NCBI RefSeq assembly: GCF_003668565.1
Contig: NZ_RCWJ01000002.1
Location: forward strand, 496,001-560,000
Reading direction: 5' to 3'
Length of the DNA: 64,000 nt
From: Mycetocola zhadangensis
Lineage (GTDB): Bacteria > Actinomycetota > Actinomycetes > Actinomycetales > Microbacteriaceae
This document shows, in pieces, positions 52,942 through 62,301 of the stretch (position 1 is its first letter; every line of letters starts with the position of its first letter). The notes beneath the pieces are model-generated. The model worked only from the letters and a program-made list of their open reading frames with translations. It searched no databases and was not told where the DNA came from. Position numbers and translations under genes: made by a program.

Positions 52942-52987
52942 GTGACGCCCTGCGACGACTTTCGTAATCTTAGCAAGACGGTCCCGA

Positions 52988-53002
52988 TAAACTGACCCCG
53001 TG
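52988..53002 (+). promoter_or_regulatory. Leaderless promoter -10 (TAAACT) of dcd
   Basis: TAAACT (52988-52993) lies six bases before GTG 53000. Confidence 0.6.
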
Positions 53003-53605
53003 CTTCTCTCCGACCGCGACATCAAGGCAGAGCTGGCATCCGGACGCATCGGCCTTGAGCCGTCCCACTCCGAGATGATCCAGCCTTCGAGCATCGACGT
53101 GCGCCTCGACCGCTACTTCCGGCTGTTCGACAACCACAAGTACCCGTACATCGACCCGGCCGAAGATCAGCCCGAGCTCACCCACCTCATCGAGACGAAG
53201 CCGGACGAGCCGTTCATCCTGCACCCCGGTGAGTTTGTGCTCGGCGCCACCTTCGAGCAGGTCAGCCTCGCCGACGACATCGCCGCCCGGCTCGAAGGCA
53301 AGAGCTCGCTCGGTCGCCTCGGACTTCTCACGCACTCGACCGCCGGCTTCATTGACCCCGGTTTCTCCGGCCACGTCACTCTTGAACTGTCCAACGTTGC
53401 AACCCTCCCGATCAAGCTGTGGCCCGGCATGAAGATCGGCCAACTGTGCTTCTTCCGGCTGACCTCACCCGCAGAGAACCCGTACGGCTCGGCCGCATAC
53501 AGCTCGCGCTATCAGGGTCAGCGCGGCCCGACAGCGTCGCGTTCGTTCCAGAACTTCCACCGCACGGACGTCGGCGTTCTCGATGCCGGCAGCGTGGGCA
53601 GCTAA
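53000..53605 (+). CDS. dcd: dCTP deaminase, actinobacterial bifunctional type
   Basis: This 201-residue trimeric enzyme converts dCTP to dUTP and, in the mycobacterial type, on to dUMP. The core [33 protein letters not shown] contains the catalytic Ser/Arg and Glu. The C-terminal tail [25 protein letters not shown] closes over the active site. Length matches the M. tuberculosis enzyme. The GTG start is fixed by the leaderless promoter. Confidence 0.96.
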   Translation: MLLSDRDIKAELASGRIGLEPSHSEMIQPSSIDVRLDRYFRLFDNHKYPYIDPAEDQPELTHLIETKPDEPFILHPGEFVLGATFEQVSLADDIAARLEGKSSLGRLGLLTHSTAGFIDPGFSGHVTLELSNVATLPIKLWPGMKIGQLCFFRLTSPAENPYGSAAYSSRYQGQRGPTASRSFQNFHRTDVGVLDAGSVGS

Positions 53606-53623
53606 CCAGGAAAGGCCACCGCC

Positions 53624-54142
53624 ATGAGTGACTCCGTCGACCTCTCGTTCGCAGATGCACTCATTTCGGATGCTCCCACCGCGAAATACCCCAATCGCAT
53701 GTCCCGATTCGGTCGCCTCGTCGGCCGATGGAATGTGCACTCACGTCGCATGGACGAAGCAACCGGGCACTGGCACGAATCAGACTTCGTCTGGGTGGTC
53801 GGGTACATCCTTGACGGGCAGGCCGTTCAGGACGTCGCGCTCGTGGCAACCGAGGGCGGTTACTCCACGATCGCCACGGCCGTGCGGGTGTATGACCGTG
53901 AAATGGGCGCCTGGAGGGTCAGCTATTTCGAGCCGGAACGTGGGGAGTATGCGCACCTGGTGGCGACCGCTCACAAGCGTGATGGCATCCGTCAAGATGG
54001 CACGCGGAACGACGGGCTTCTCATTCGCTGGAACTTCTCGAAAATCACCGAGAATACCTACCTGTGGGAGAGCTTTGTCTCGGAAGACGAGGGTGCAACC
54101 TGGGTGCTGAACGAGCACAACGAGGGTGTTCGGATTGGTTGA
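53624..54142 (+). CDS. Hypothetical protein, DUF1579/lipocalin-like
   Basis: This 172-residue soluble protein starts after a helical segment with GRLVGRWNVHSRRMDEATGHWHESDFVWVVGYILDGQAVQD, a GxW opening reminiscent of lipocalin-like barrels. Regular beta strands and WESFVSEDEGATWVLNEHNEGVR follow. AGGAAAGG precedes the ATG. It probably binds a small ligand; no function known. It lies 18 bp after dcd. Confidence 0.65.
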   Translation: MSDSVDLSFADALISDAPTAKYPNRMSRFGRLVGRWNVHSRRMDEATGHWHESDFVWVVGYILDGQAVQDVALVATEGGYSTIATAVRVYDREMGAWRVSYFEPERGEYAHLVATAHKRDGIRQDGTRNDGLLIRWNFSKITENTYLWESFVSEDEGATWVLNEHNEGVRIG

Positions 54143-54190
54143 TTTCCGCGGCAGGCGGCGGACTCGTGTGGTCTGACGCACCGCGGTGGC

Positions 54191-54988
54191 CTACAGGTCG
54201 AACTTGAACGACAGATCTTCCGGGTAGTCGCCGAGTGCGCTCAGCGTTGCGGCCGTGCGGGAGAGGGCCGCAAGCGTCAGCCCGAGGGTCTGCGGGCCGA
54301 AGCTGACGCGGGAGATTCCGAGTTCGGCGAGTCGCTGAAGTGGGATCCCGCCGAACCCACCGATGGTCGAGATGCGACCGTTCACCTCGTCGAGCGCGCG
54401 CCGGACCAGGTCTTCGTCGCGCAGGCCCAGGAAGAAAATCACGTCGGCACCGGCGTCGAGGTAGGCGTTCGCGCGGGTGACCGCTTCATCCCAGCTGCCG
54501 CCACCGGCGAGGGTGTCGACCCGTGCGTTGATCACCAGCGGGATGCCCGTCGCTTCACCAGCTGCCCGCGCAGCCGCCACGCGTGCGACCGCGTCGTCGA
54601 TGCTGCGCTGAGGTCCGGTTGCCGACGCGAGGGAGTCCTCGATGTTGATGCCGACGGCACCGGACTCTTCGATCAGGCGGCGCACGTTCTCACCGACGCC
54701 GTCTGCGTCTTCTGCGTAGCCCTTCTCGAAGTCCACCGACAGTGGCAGATCGACGGCGCTCGCGATGATGCGGGCCGCCTCGATGGCCTGGTTCACCGTG
54801 AGGCCCTCATTGTCCACAACACCGCGCGCGAAGGACACCGAATGCGACGCGCTGGCCAGTGCGCGAACGCCGGGTGCCTCCGACACGATCTTCGCCGTGA
54901 TGGCATCCCACACGTTCGTGACGATGAGCGGATCGCCCGGCTTGTGCAGGGTGTTGAGCAGTTCGGCCTTCTCGCGTTGAGTCGTCAT
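54191..54988 (-). CDS. Isocitrate lyase/PEP mutase-superfamily protein
   Basis: This 265-residue TIM-barrel protein has the family blocks LIVTNVWDAITAKIV, SVDFEKGYAED (Mg-binding region), GINIEDS, VINARVDTL and ADVIFFLGLRDEDLV. The isocitrate lyase cysteine motif KKCGH is absent, so it is more likely a carboxyphosphonoenolpyruvate mutase/oxaloacetase-like enzyme. CAGACT lies six bases before ATG 54988 on the minus strand, suggesting a leaderless start. Confidence 0.88.
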   Translation of the reverse strand: MTTQREKAELLNTLHKPGDPLIVTNVWDAITAKIVSEAPGVRALASASHSVSFARGVVDNEGLTVNQAIEAARIIASAVDLPLSVDFEKGYAEDADGVGENVRRLIEESGAVGINIEDSLASATGPQRSIDDAVARVAAARAAGEATGIPLVINARVDTLAGGGSWDEAVTRANAYLDAGADVIFFLGLRDEDLVRRALDEVNGRISTIGGFGGIPLQRLAELGISRVSFGPQTLGLTLAALSRTAATLSALGDYPEDLSFKFDL

Positions 54989-55092
54989 CCCCTCAGTCTG
55001 ACGAGTGCGAGCGCCGGTGCGCCACCCGTTGTGCTCAGCGTCAAAATGAACGATGCTGTGGCCACGTGGCAGATACTGCACCGGCCGCGAAA

Positions 55093-55123
55093 TTACAAGA
55101 CCCCCTACGGGGCACGTAATACT
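55093..55123 (+). promoter_or_regulatory. Candidate promoter of the MinD/ParA-like gene
   Basis: TTACAA (55093-55098), 18-bp spacer, TAATACT (55117-55123). It would give a leader of about 60 nt before ATG 55191. Confidence 0.4.
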
Positions 55124-55190
55124 GGTAACCGTTGACTGAATGTGTCGGCGTCGTCCCGATGCCGTCAGCCACGGAGAAAGACGGTACCCG

Positions 55191-57053
55191 ATGAGTGCGA
55201 AACCGACCGAGCCTGACCTGACGGCCGTCGTGCGCGCCGACGGAACCGGCACCATCACCGTCGACGGTGTCGCATCACCGGTCTACGCGGGCAGCGTCGC
55301 AGACATCCGCGCCACCATCATCGGTCGAGCCACCGACATTGCCTCCACGCGGGGCGAGCCGGTCATCATCACTATCACCGACCTCGACGGCCTCTACCCC
55401 CTGCGCGTTGACGCTCGCGGAAGCGTTGAAACCTACGGCAGCATCGTCCCATTGGATCAGATAGCGGATGCCACCCAGCACGCCGATCCAACCGGTCCCG
55501 TTTCCGACGAGGCCGGGTCGGGCGCCGCGCCCGCGGCCGAACCCGAAGCGCAGACTGCCCGGACCGCTCAGGCGACCCCGGCCGAGCCGGCAGAGGGTTC
55601 TGCCCGGCCCGAGCCGGCGGATGGGGCTGCGCAGGTCGATCAGGTGAGGGGCGTCGAGCCGGAACCGAAGCGAGCGGTGATTCCGCCACCGCCAGACGGT
55701 GTTGCGGCATTCGACGCCGCGTTCGACGTGTCGCCTACGCTGGCTTCGAACTCGAACTCGAACTCGAACTCGAACTCGAACTCGGCACCGGCACCGGCAC
55801 CGGCACCGGCACCGGCCTCCTCACCCCTGCCTGCCCCAGCCGCCGCGCGCCCGCCGGCGCCAGCGCACCCGATGGAAGCCAGCCGCCCGGTCCGGGCGTC
55901 AGGCAGTCCGGCCGATCGGAACGATGAGCCAGCGCTCCCCGGCTTGCCCGGCGCACCGCTTCCGGGCGACGCCCCCTCAGAACAGCACATCCCCCACGCC
56001 TACTTCCGGAGGTCGACCGAAATGGAAGCCGACAGTAGTACCCAGCCACAGGCATCCGCTTCGCTCGCCAAAGAATCGCACGATCCGCTCGTCACGCCAC
56101 CGCGGGCCGAGGGCGACGAAGCGCCCACCCTTGACGATTTTCTGCAGTCCCGGCCGGACGCCCCGGTTGGTCCGGCGAAAAATGGCTGGCAGGGCCTCAT
56201 TCGCCGCGCGACCGGTGGCCTGATCTCGCCGCGGCCGGGCAAGTCTGAGCTCGCGCATCGCAGCGCAGTCGAACGGGTGCAACGCAGTCTCAAGGGACCG
56301 CGCACCATTGTCGTGCTCAACCCGAAGGGCGGCGCCCACAAGACCACCGCGACGCTGTTGCTCGCAGCGACGTTCGGTATTCACCGCGGCGGATCGACGC
56401 TCGCCTGGGACAACAACGAGACCCGCGGCACCCTCGGTTGGCGTGCGCAGCCGTCGCGGCACACCAACACGGCCGTCGACCTGCTGCGGGACCTTGACCG
56501 GTTCAGCGATGTGCGTTCAGCGCGGGTCGGTGATCTGGACAACTACGTGCGCGCACAGGGTGACGCTCAGTTCGACGTGCTCGCCTCGGATGAGGATGCT
56601 GCAGCTTCATCGACCATCGACGGGGCGGCATTCCGTGACCTGCATGCGACGCTGAGTCGGTTCTACCGGGTGCTCGTGATCGACACGGGCAACAACATGC
56701 GCGCCTCCAACTGGGAAGCGGCCGTCGAAGCCGCTGACCAGCTCGTTGTCGTGACGACGGTGAACGAGGAAACCGCTGCGAGTGCCGCCTGGTTGCTCGA
56801 CGGGCTGCGGCAAAAGGGGCACCAGGACAAGGTCGCTCAGGCCGTCACCATCCTGTCCTCGCCAGGCGACGCCGTGCAACCCGAACTGTCCCGCCGGCTG
56901 CACGACCACTTCGCTGCACTCACGCGCACGGTGCTCGAGGTGCCGTTCGACCCGGGATTCCAGAGCGGCGGGCCACTGAATGTCGACGTGCTGTCGCCGA
57001 AAACGCGCGAGGCGTGGCTTCAGGTCAGCGCGGCCGTTGCGGACGGACTGTAG
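55191..57053 (+). CDS. MinD/ParA-like ATPase with low-complexity linker
   Basis: This 620-residue protein has an N-terminal beta-rich domain (residues 1-95) and a long Pro/Ala/Ser linker with SN and AP repeats. A C-terminal P-loop domain starts near residue 363: VVLNPKGGAHKTTATLLLAATFG is a deviant Walker A, RVLVIDTGNNMRASNWE is switch II-like, and LVVVTTVNEET follows. This layout resembles ATPases associated with actinobacterial type VII secretion (EspI-like) more than chromosome ParA; no ParB gene follows. The start is ATG 55191. Confidence 0.87.
   Translation: MSAKPTEPDLTAVVRADGTGTITVDGVASPVYAGSVADIRATIIGRATDIASTRGEPVIITITDLDGLYPLRVDARGSVETYGSIVPLDQIADATQHADPTGPVSDEAGSGAAPAAEPEAQTARTAQATPAEPAEGSARPEPADGAAQVDQVRGVEPEPKRAVIPPPPDGVAAFDAAFDVSPTLASNSNSNSNSNSNSAPAPAPAPAPASSPLPAPAAARPPAPAHPMEASRPVRASGSPADRNDEPALPGLPGAPLPGDAPSEQHIPHAYFRRSTEMEADSSTQPQASASLAKESHDPLVTPPRAEGDEAPTLDDFLQSRPDAPVGPAKNGWQGLIRRATGGLISPRPGKSELAHRSAVERVQRSLKGPRTIVVLNPKGGAHKTTATLLLAATFGIHRGGSTLAWDNNETRGTLGWRAQPSRHTNTAVDLLRDLDRFSDVRSARVGDLDNYVRAQGDAQFDVLASDEDAAASSTIDGAAFRDLHATLSRFYRVLVIDTGNNMRASNWEAAVEAADQLVVVTTVNEETAASAAWLLDGLRQKGHQDKVAQAVTILSSPGDAVQPELSRRLHDHFAALTRTVLEVPFDPGFQSGGPLNVDVLSPKTREAWLQVSAAVADGL
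55746..55814 (+). repeat. Two adjoining in-frame hexanucleotide repeats in the ATPase linker
   Basis: TCGAAC occurs six times in a row (55746-55781, plus TCG), coding Ser-Asn pairs. GCACCG then occurs five times (55785-55814), coding Ala-Pro. All copies are exact, so slippage could change linker length without a frameshift. Confidence 0.9.
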
Positions 57054-57069
57054 GACGGGGGCTCGGTCG

Positions 57070-57582
57070 TCAGGAGAGCGACTTGACCATCTCGAGCTCG
57101 CGGCGACTCGGATCGAGCACATAGGGGAACGTCTGGCCGGTGTCGCGGTAACCGTGCTTCGAGTACAGCGCGTGCGCTCGGGTGTTGTCCTCGTGAACGT
57201 GCAGCGTGATTCGATCTGACCGCTGCGCGGCCCAGCTTTCGATGCTCTCGAGAAGCGCGGCTGTGACGCCAGCTGCCTGTCCGCGGAACTTCGGTGTGAC
57301 GTAGACACCGACGAGCATCGGCACCGTTGTGAACTCGGGCGTGTACGCGCCCATCGTTCCAATCCACCGACCTTGTTCGGTGATAGCAGCGAGCACGGTT
57401 CCACCATCGCTCGCGCCTCGTCGGCCCCGCATCTTCCACTCGGATTCGCCGTGCCTGAGCGCGCTTTCCAGAGTCTCGCCGAATGCGATCGGGGTGTCCT
57501 CGAGCATCTCGAGCCGGAGGGCACGCACCTCGCGCCAGTCGTTCTCCGTGGTTGGTCGGATCGAAAAATGGGTATCGCGCAT
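57070..57582 (-). CDS. GNAT-family N-acetyltransferase
   Basis: This 170-residue protein has the GNAT acetyl-CoA motif VGVYVTPKFRGQAAGVTAALLESIESWA and the late HEDNTRAHALYSKHGYRDTG block. The acceptor is unknown. The start is set by TAGATT six bases before ATG 57582 on the minus strand. It converges with the ATPase gene. Confidence 0.92.
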   Translation of the reverse strand: MRDTHFSIRPTTENDWREVRALRLEMLEDTPIAFGETLESALRHGESEWKMRGRRGASDGGTVLAAITEQGRWIGTMGAYTPEFTTVPMLVGVYVTPKFRGQAAGVTAALLESIESWAAQRSDRITLHVHEDNTRAHALYSKHGYRDTGQTFPYVLDPSRRELEMVKSLS

Positions 57583-57594
57583 CGACCCAATCTA
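57583..57594 (-). promoter_or_regulatory. Leaderless promoter -10 (TAGATT) of the GNAT gene
   Basis: On the minus strand TAGATT (57594-57589), GGGTCG, then ATG at 57582. Confidence 0.55.
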
Positions 57595-57711
57595 ACCTGA
57601 ACCCGAGCGCGTTCGCCGGGTGCTGGCGGGACCTCGCTCGCTCCGGAGGTCGCGCGTAGTGTCGGAGCACGACATCCGAATCGCATTCGCTTTTCTCGAA
57701 GGGAGATCTCT

Positions 57712-58551
57712 ATGTCCACCTGGCTCATCACAGGCTGCTCGACCGGCCTCGGCCGCGCACTCGCAACGGCTGTGCTCGCGCACGGACACAACGCGGTGGT
57801 CACAGCGCGCGATGTTTCCGCGGTGCAGGACATTGCCGATTCCGCGCCGGACTCGGCGCTTGCACTGGCTCTGGATGTGACGGATCCGGCGCAGGTTGCA
57901 ACGGCGGTTGCTGACGCCGAACGTCGTTTCGGGGTGGTTGACGTGCTGGTCAATAACGCGGGTTATGGCTACCGGTCTGCGGTCGAGGAGGCCGACCCGG
58001 TCGACGTTCGGCGGCTTTTCGACACCAACCTGTTCGGAGCCGTCGCGATGATTCAGGCTGTTTTGCCGGGAATGCGCTCGCGGAGGTCCGGCGCGATCGT
58101 CAACATCTCCTCAATCGGTGCGCGACTCATGCCGCCCGGCTCCGGTTACTACGCCGCGACGAAGGCGGCACTGGAGGGGCTGTCCGGCTCGCTCAGAAAA
58201 GAGCTAGAACCCCTCGGTATTTCGGTCACCGCTGTCGAACCGGGTGGCTTCCGCACTGACTTCGCTGGCAGGTCGCTCACCCAGTCGGCGACAGCGATTC
58301 CGGACTACGCCGAAACGGCAGGTAAGCGCCGCAAGGAAAACGACACGGTGCACGGTACGCAACCCGGCAACCCCGGCCTCGGGGCCGAGGCGATCCTTAC
58401 CGTCGTCGAAGCTCCGGACACCCCGGCGTTCCTGCTTCTCGGTTCCGATGCCGTTGCTGGGTACGAGGCTGCGGTGGAAGCACAACTCACCGAGGTCGCG
58501 AAGTGGCGCAACCTCAGCCTGAGCACGGACTATCCGCCCGAAAGCGACTGA
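57712..58551 (+). CDS. Short-chain dehydrogenase/reductase
   Basis: This 279-residue SDR has cofactor motif TGCSTGLGRALA at residues 7-18, NNAGYGYRSAVEEAD, catalytic Ser in VNISSIGARL and Tyr/Lys in YYAATKAALEG. The PGGFRTDFAGRSL segment is typical of the oxidoreductase group that includes retinol- and 17-beta-steroid-type SDRs. AAGGGAGATC precedes ATG. The substrate is unknown. The stop is 8 bp from the convergent aldolase gene. Confidence 0.92.
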   Translation: MSTWLITGCSTGLGRALATAVLAHGHNAVVTARDVSAVQDIADSAPDSALALALDVTDPAQVATAVADAERRFGVVDVLVNNAGYGYRSAVEEADPVDVRRLFDTNLFGAVAMIQAVLPGMRSRRSGAIVNISSIGARLMPPGSGYYAATKAALEGLSGSLRKELEPLGISVTAVEPGGFRTDFAGRSLTQSATAIPDYAETAGKRRKENDTVHGTQPGNPGLGAEAILTVVEAPDTPAFLLLGSDAVAGYEAAVEAQLTEVAKWRNLSLSTDYPPESD

Positions 58552-58559
58552 GCCTCCAG

Positions 58560-59186
58560 CTAAGCGCCTGGGCCCGCTGCGACAAACTCTTCGGCTCGGC
58601 GGGTGATCGCAGCCCAGTCCTTCGATGCCAGTGCCGCAGCGGACACCAGGTCGCTGCCCGCTCCGACAGCGAGTGCGCCTGCCGCGAACCAATCGCCGAG
58701 GTTCTCTGGAGTGACCCCGCCTGTCGGCATCAGGGGCACATCGGGAAACGGCCCGCGCAACGATCGCAGGTACGACGGTCCGCCCAGCGATGCAGGGAAG
58801 ATCTTCACGACGTCCGCGCCGTATTCGACGGCGGCCATCACTTCGCTCGGGGTCAGCGCCCCGGTAAGCACGGTGCGTCCGGTTGCCTTCATGGCGGCGG
58901 TGAGCTCGGGCCGGGATCCCGGGCTGACAAGGAACCGCGCACCGGCGTCCGCCGCCTCGGTGGCCTGATCTGCGGTCGTGACGGTGCCGGCGCCGAGGTA
59001 GATACGGTCGCCATACTTCTCGTTGAGCTCTCGGATGACGTGGGCGGCGTCCGGTGTCGAATAGGTGATCTCGAGCCCAGTGATGCCACCGTCCACGAGA
59101 GCGTCAGCCGCGCGCAACGCGGTCTCGACGGACGGCGCCCGAAGAACTGCGAGAACCCGGGTTTCCTGAAGGATGGTGAGCGACAC
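58560..59186 (-). CDS. 2-keto-3-deoxy-(6-phospho)gluconate aldolase (Eda-type)
   Basis: This 208-residue class I aldolase has the family motifs GITGLEITYSTPDA (catalytic Glu), YLGAGTV, ARFLVSPG, VVKIFPASLGGPSYL (Schiff-base Lys) and LMPTGGVTPENLGDWF. It should split KDPG or KDPGal to pyruvate and a triose. It is divergent from the sugar ABC operon, which suggests a shared sugar-acid or sugar pathway. Confidence 0.92.
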   Translation of the reverse strand: MSLTILQETRVLAVLRAPSVETALRAADALVDGGITGLEITYSTPDAAHVIRELNEKYGDRIYLGAGTVTTADQATEAADAGARFLVSPGSRPELTAAMKATGRTVLTGALTPSEVMAAVEYGADVVKIFPASLGGPSYLRSLRGPFPDVPLMPTGGVTPENLGDWFAAGALAVGAGSDLVSAAALASKDWAAITRRAEEFVAAGPGA

Positions 59187-59592
59187 AGCGTTGCCTTTCG
59201 ACGTTCGCGAGCGGATTCGGTACTACCGTTCAGGCTAGCCGCAGCAGGGCACACACGGTCCGTTACCCCGTGGCGCCGCCGCAATGTGTTCCGGGCTGCG
59301 GTGTTTCCCTTCGCTCGGTGACCGCCAAGCATCCGACCATATCAGCAGGTCAGTGCATCATTCTCTGTCGGGCTGAACGCCCCCTGCGCCGGTTCTCTCG
59401 ATCGATGTCGCCCGCTGAGACCGACGGATGCCACGTGCCGACAGCGCGCGGAGCACCAAAACGCCTCGGGCTGTGGCGCAAGCGCGAAACGACGCATTTG
59501 GGGAAATAGGTCGGATCTTTGGCCAATTTGTGGCAGAGTTCTCCTGTGCGGAACGTCAGGTTCCTCCCTCCGATGAAGTAGGTGAATGAGCG
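59187..59592. other. 405-bp intergenic region between aldolase and sugar ABC operon
   Basis: No credible gene. It must hold divergent promoters for the aldolase and the transporter. A CGGATGCCACG copy lies at 59425-59435. I cannot place the -35/-10 pairs with confidence, nor see a clear LacI- or GntR-type operator. Confidence 0.45.
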
Positions 59593-61101
59593 GTGACCCA
59601 ACTGCTGAAGGTGAGCGGGATCAGCAAGAGCTTTCCCGGCGTCCAGGCGCTCGAGAACGTGCAGTTCGAGCTGAATCGTGGAGAGGTTCTCACGCTCGTT
59701 GGCGAAAACGGTGCGGGCAAGTCGAGCCTGATGAAAATCCTGTCGGGCATCTACGCCAAGGACGCGGGAACCATCGTGCTCGAAGGCGCCGAGGTTGAGA
59801 TTGACAGCCCGAAGACGGCGCAGCAGCTGGGCATCAGCATCATCCACCAGGAGATGAACCTGATGCCGCACCTCACTGTCGCGCAGAACATTTACATCGG
59901 ACGTGAACCACGCACTTTCGGGTTCGTCAGCGAGCGCCGACTGAACCGCCAGACCGCTGAGCTGCTCGACCGGCTCGGCATCCACCTCAATCCGCGCAAG
60001 CGAGTCGGCGACCTCACCGTGGCGCACCAGCAGATGGTCGAGATCGCCAAAGCACTCTCGTTCGACGCCAAGGTGCTCATCATGGACGAGCCCACGTCGG
60101 CCCTGACCGAGTCCGAAACCGAGACGCTCTTCTCACTCATTGAGGGGCTCAAGCTTCGCGGCACCGGCATCATCTATATCTCGCACCGGATGGAAGAGCT
60201 GCGCCGCATTGCCGACCGTGTCACCGTGCTTCGCGACGGCCGGTACATCGGCAGCCTCGACAAGGGTGAGATCGACATTCCGACGGTCATCGAGATGATG
60301 GTTGGGCGCCACATCGAGGAGGGTGCGCGGCCGACGGCCCGCGAGCACGCTCACGACGATGTTGTGCTCAAGGTTGAGGGACTCAGCACCCGGCACCTGC
60401 TCAAGAACATCAACTTCGAACTCAAACGCGGTGAGATTCTCGGTTTCGCGGGCCTCATGGGTGCCGGTCGTACCGAGGTCGCCCGAGCCATCATCGGCGC
60501 GGATCCCTCCGAAGGCGCGACGATTTTCGTTCAGGGCAAGAAGGTGAAGATTTCCCAACCGGCGGATGCTGTCGCTCACGGAATCGGATATCTCTCGGAG
60601 GACCGCAAGCAGCTTGGCCTCCTGCTCGAGCGCGACGTGAACACCAATGTCCTGCTGGCGTCCCTCAAGGACTACACGGGCCCCCTCGGTTTCATGCGAA
60701 CGGGTAAAGGTAAACAAAAGTCCCGCTGCTACGTCGAATCGCTCCGGATCAAGACCCCGTCGATTCACGCGGTGACCAAAAACCTCTCTGGCGGTAACCA
60801 GCAGAAGGTGGTGATCGCCAAGTGGCTCGCCAGGGACTGCGACATCCTCATCTTTGACGAACCGACGCGCGGGATCGACGTCGGTGCGAAAGAGGAAATC
60901 TACCGCCTGCTCAATGACCTCGTGGAGCAGGGCAAATCAATTGTCATGATCTCGTCTGAGCTCCCGGAGGTTCTCAGGCTGTCCCACCGGATCGTCGTGA
61001 TGGCGGGAGGGCGCATCACCGGGATCCTCAATAACGAAGACGCGAGCCAGGCAAAAATCATGGACTATGCGACCAACATGATCGACGAGAAGAGTAACTA
61101 G
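59593..61101 (+). CDS. Ribose-type sugar ABC transporter, double ATP-binding protein
   Basis: This 502-residue RbsA/MglA-like protein contains two ABC domains. The first has Walker A GENGAGKSS and Walker B VLIMDEPTSALT. The second has the degenerate GLMGAGRTE, a strong signature LSGGNQQKVVIAKWL and DEPTRGIDVGAKEEIY. Such proteins pair with an RbsC-like permease, the next gene (3 bp away). GTG start. Confidence 0.94.
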   Translation: MTQLLKVSGISKSFPGVQALENVQFELNRGEVLTLVGENGAGKSSLMKILSGIYAKDAGTIVLEGAEVEIDSPKTAQQLGISIIHQEMNLMPHLTVAQNIYIGREPRTFGFVSERRLNRQTAELLDRLGIHLNPRKRVGDLTVAHQQMVEIAKALSFDAKVLIMDEPTSALTESETETLFSLIEGLKLRGTGIIYISHRMEELRRIADRVTVLRDGRYIGSLDKGEIDIPTVIEMMVGRHIEEGARPTAREHAHDDVVLKVEGLSTRHLLKNINFELKRGEILGFAGLMGAGRTEVARAIIGADPSEGATIFVQGKKVKISQPADAVAHGIGYLSEDRKQLGLLLERDVNTNVLLASLKDYTGPLGFMRTGKGKQKSRCYVESLRIKTPSIHAVTKNLSGGNQQKVVIAKWLARDCDILIFDEPTRGIDVGAKEEIYRLLNDLVEQGKSIVMISSELPEVLRLSHRIVVMAGGRITGILNNEDASQAKIMDYATNMIDEKSN

Positions 61102-61103
61102 CA

Positions 61104-62126
61104 ATGAACGCATCTCCCGTTCTCGAGGGAAACCCGAAGACCGACCAGCCAGTGTCAGGCAGGTCGGACAACGCGTTGACTTTCCTTCGGGCGAAACTCC
61201 AGCAGTCGCTGGCCTTCGGCACACTCATCGTCCTCGTGATCTTCTTCTCCATCGCGAGTGAAAACTTCTTCCAGTGGTCGAACATCTCGAGCATTCTTCT
61301 CGCGACGGCCGTCATCGGAATTCTCGCGCTCGGCACGACGTTCGTCATCATCACCGGCGGCATCGACCTGTCCATCGGAACGGGAATGACCCTCGCCGCA
61401 GTGATGACCGGCATCTTCCTGGTGAATATGCAGCTGCCTCTTCTTGTCGGTGTGATCGGTGGACTGCTGACCGGGGCGCTCATGGGTTTCATCAACGGCG
61501 TCAATATCGCCATCCTGAAACTGCCGCCGTTCATTGCCACACTCGCAATGATGATGATCGCCCAGGGGCTCGCGCTCGTCATCTCAGGCGTTCGGCCGAT
61601 CTACTTCTCGGGTGTCGACGGGTTCAAGGACATCGCACTCGGCACCCTCATCCCTGGCCTGCCGAACGCCGTTCTCATCCTGTTCATCCTGGCCATCGTC
61701 GCCTACCTCCTGCTCAGCAAGACGCTCTTCGGCAGGTACACCTTTGCCATCGGAAGCAACGAGGAAGCAACCCGCCTTTCCGGCGTGAACACCCGCAAGT
61801 GGCTCATTGTTGTCTACACGGTCGCCGGGCTGTTCACAGGGTTCGCCGGCGTTGTCATCGCTTCGCGGCTCGATTCGGCGCAACCGCAGATCGGCATGGG
61901 GTACGAACTTCAGGCCATCGCGGCCGTGATCATCGGCGGAACGTCGCTCCTCGGCGGCAGGGGCTCGATCATGGGCACCGTAATCGGTGCGCTAATCATG
62001 AGTGTGCTGATCAATGGACTGCGCATCATGTCCATCCAGACGGAATGGCAGAACGTTGTCGTCGGAGTCGTCATTCTCATCGCCGTGTTCACCGACACCC
62101 TTCGTCAGCGGAGGTCAGCCAGCTAG
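61104..62126 (+). CDS. Ribose-type sugar ABC transporter permease
   Basis: This 340-residue RbsC-like membrane protein has about eight to ten helices. Family blocks are LGTTFVIITGGIDLSIGTGMTL, GNEEATRLSGVNTRKW and AVIIGGTSLLGGRGSIMGTVIGALIM. It forms the channel for the sugar delivered by the binding lipoprotein. Confidence 0.94.
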   Translation: MNASPVLEGNPKTDQPVSGRSDNALTFLRAKLQQSLAFGTLIVLVIFFSIASENFFQWSNISSILLATAVIGILALGTTFVIITGGIDLSIGTGMTLAAVMTGIFLVNMQLPLLVGVIGGLLTGALMGFINGVNIAILKLPPFIATLAMMMIAQGLALVISGVRPIYFSGVDGFKDIALGTLIPGLPNAVLILFILAIVAYLLLSKTLFGRYTFAIGSNEEATRLSGVNTRKWLIVVYTVAGLFTGFAGVVIASRLDSAQPQIGMGYELQAIAAVIIGGTSLLGGRGSIMGTVIGALIMSVLINGLRIMSIQTEWQNVVVGVVILIAVFTDTLRQRRSAS

Positions 62127-62301
62127 TCCCACGAACCGGGAAAGGGCGTGCAGCACCCGAGAGGCCGGGCTGCCCTTTCCCCGCACATCGCGAAGTCGAT
62201 TGCACCGGCAGGAGCGTTCTGCCATTTTCGGTCACTCACCAGATATCACAGTCGCGTCGGCCGTTTTCGGTCGACCTCGAAACAACAACGGAGTTATTCG
62301 A

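Noticed and set aside
25977-55050. Shared 14-mer CAGCGTCAAAATGA near 25981 and 55038
   Set aside because: Several chance matches of this length are expected in 64 kb, and the surroundings are unrelated.
55746-55814. CRISPR-like array
   Set aside because: The units are contiguous hexamers without spacers and lie inside a coding linker.
55191-57053. Chromosome or plasmid partition locus (ParA)
   Set aside because: No parB gene or clustered parS-like sites follow, and the N-terminal domain and linker do not fit ParA.
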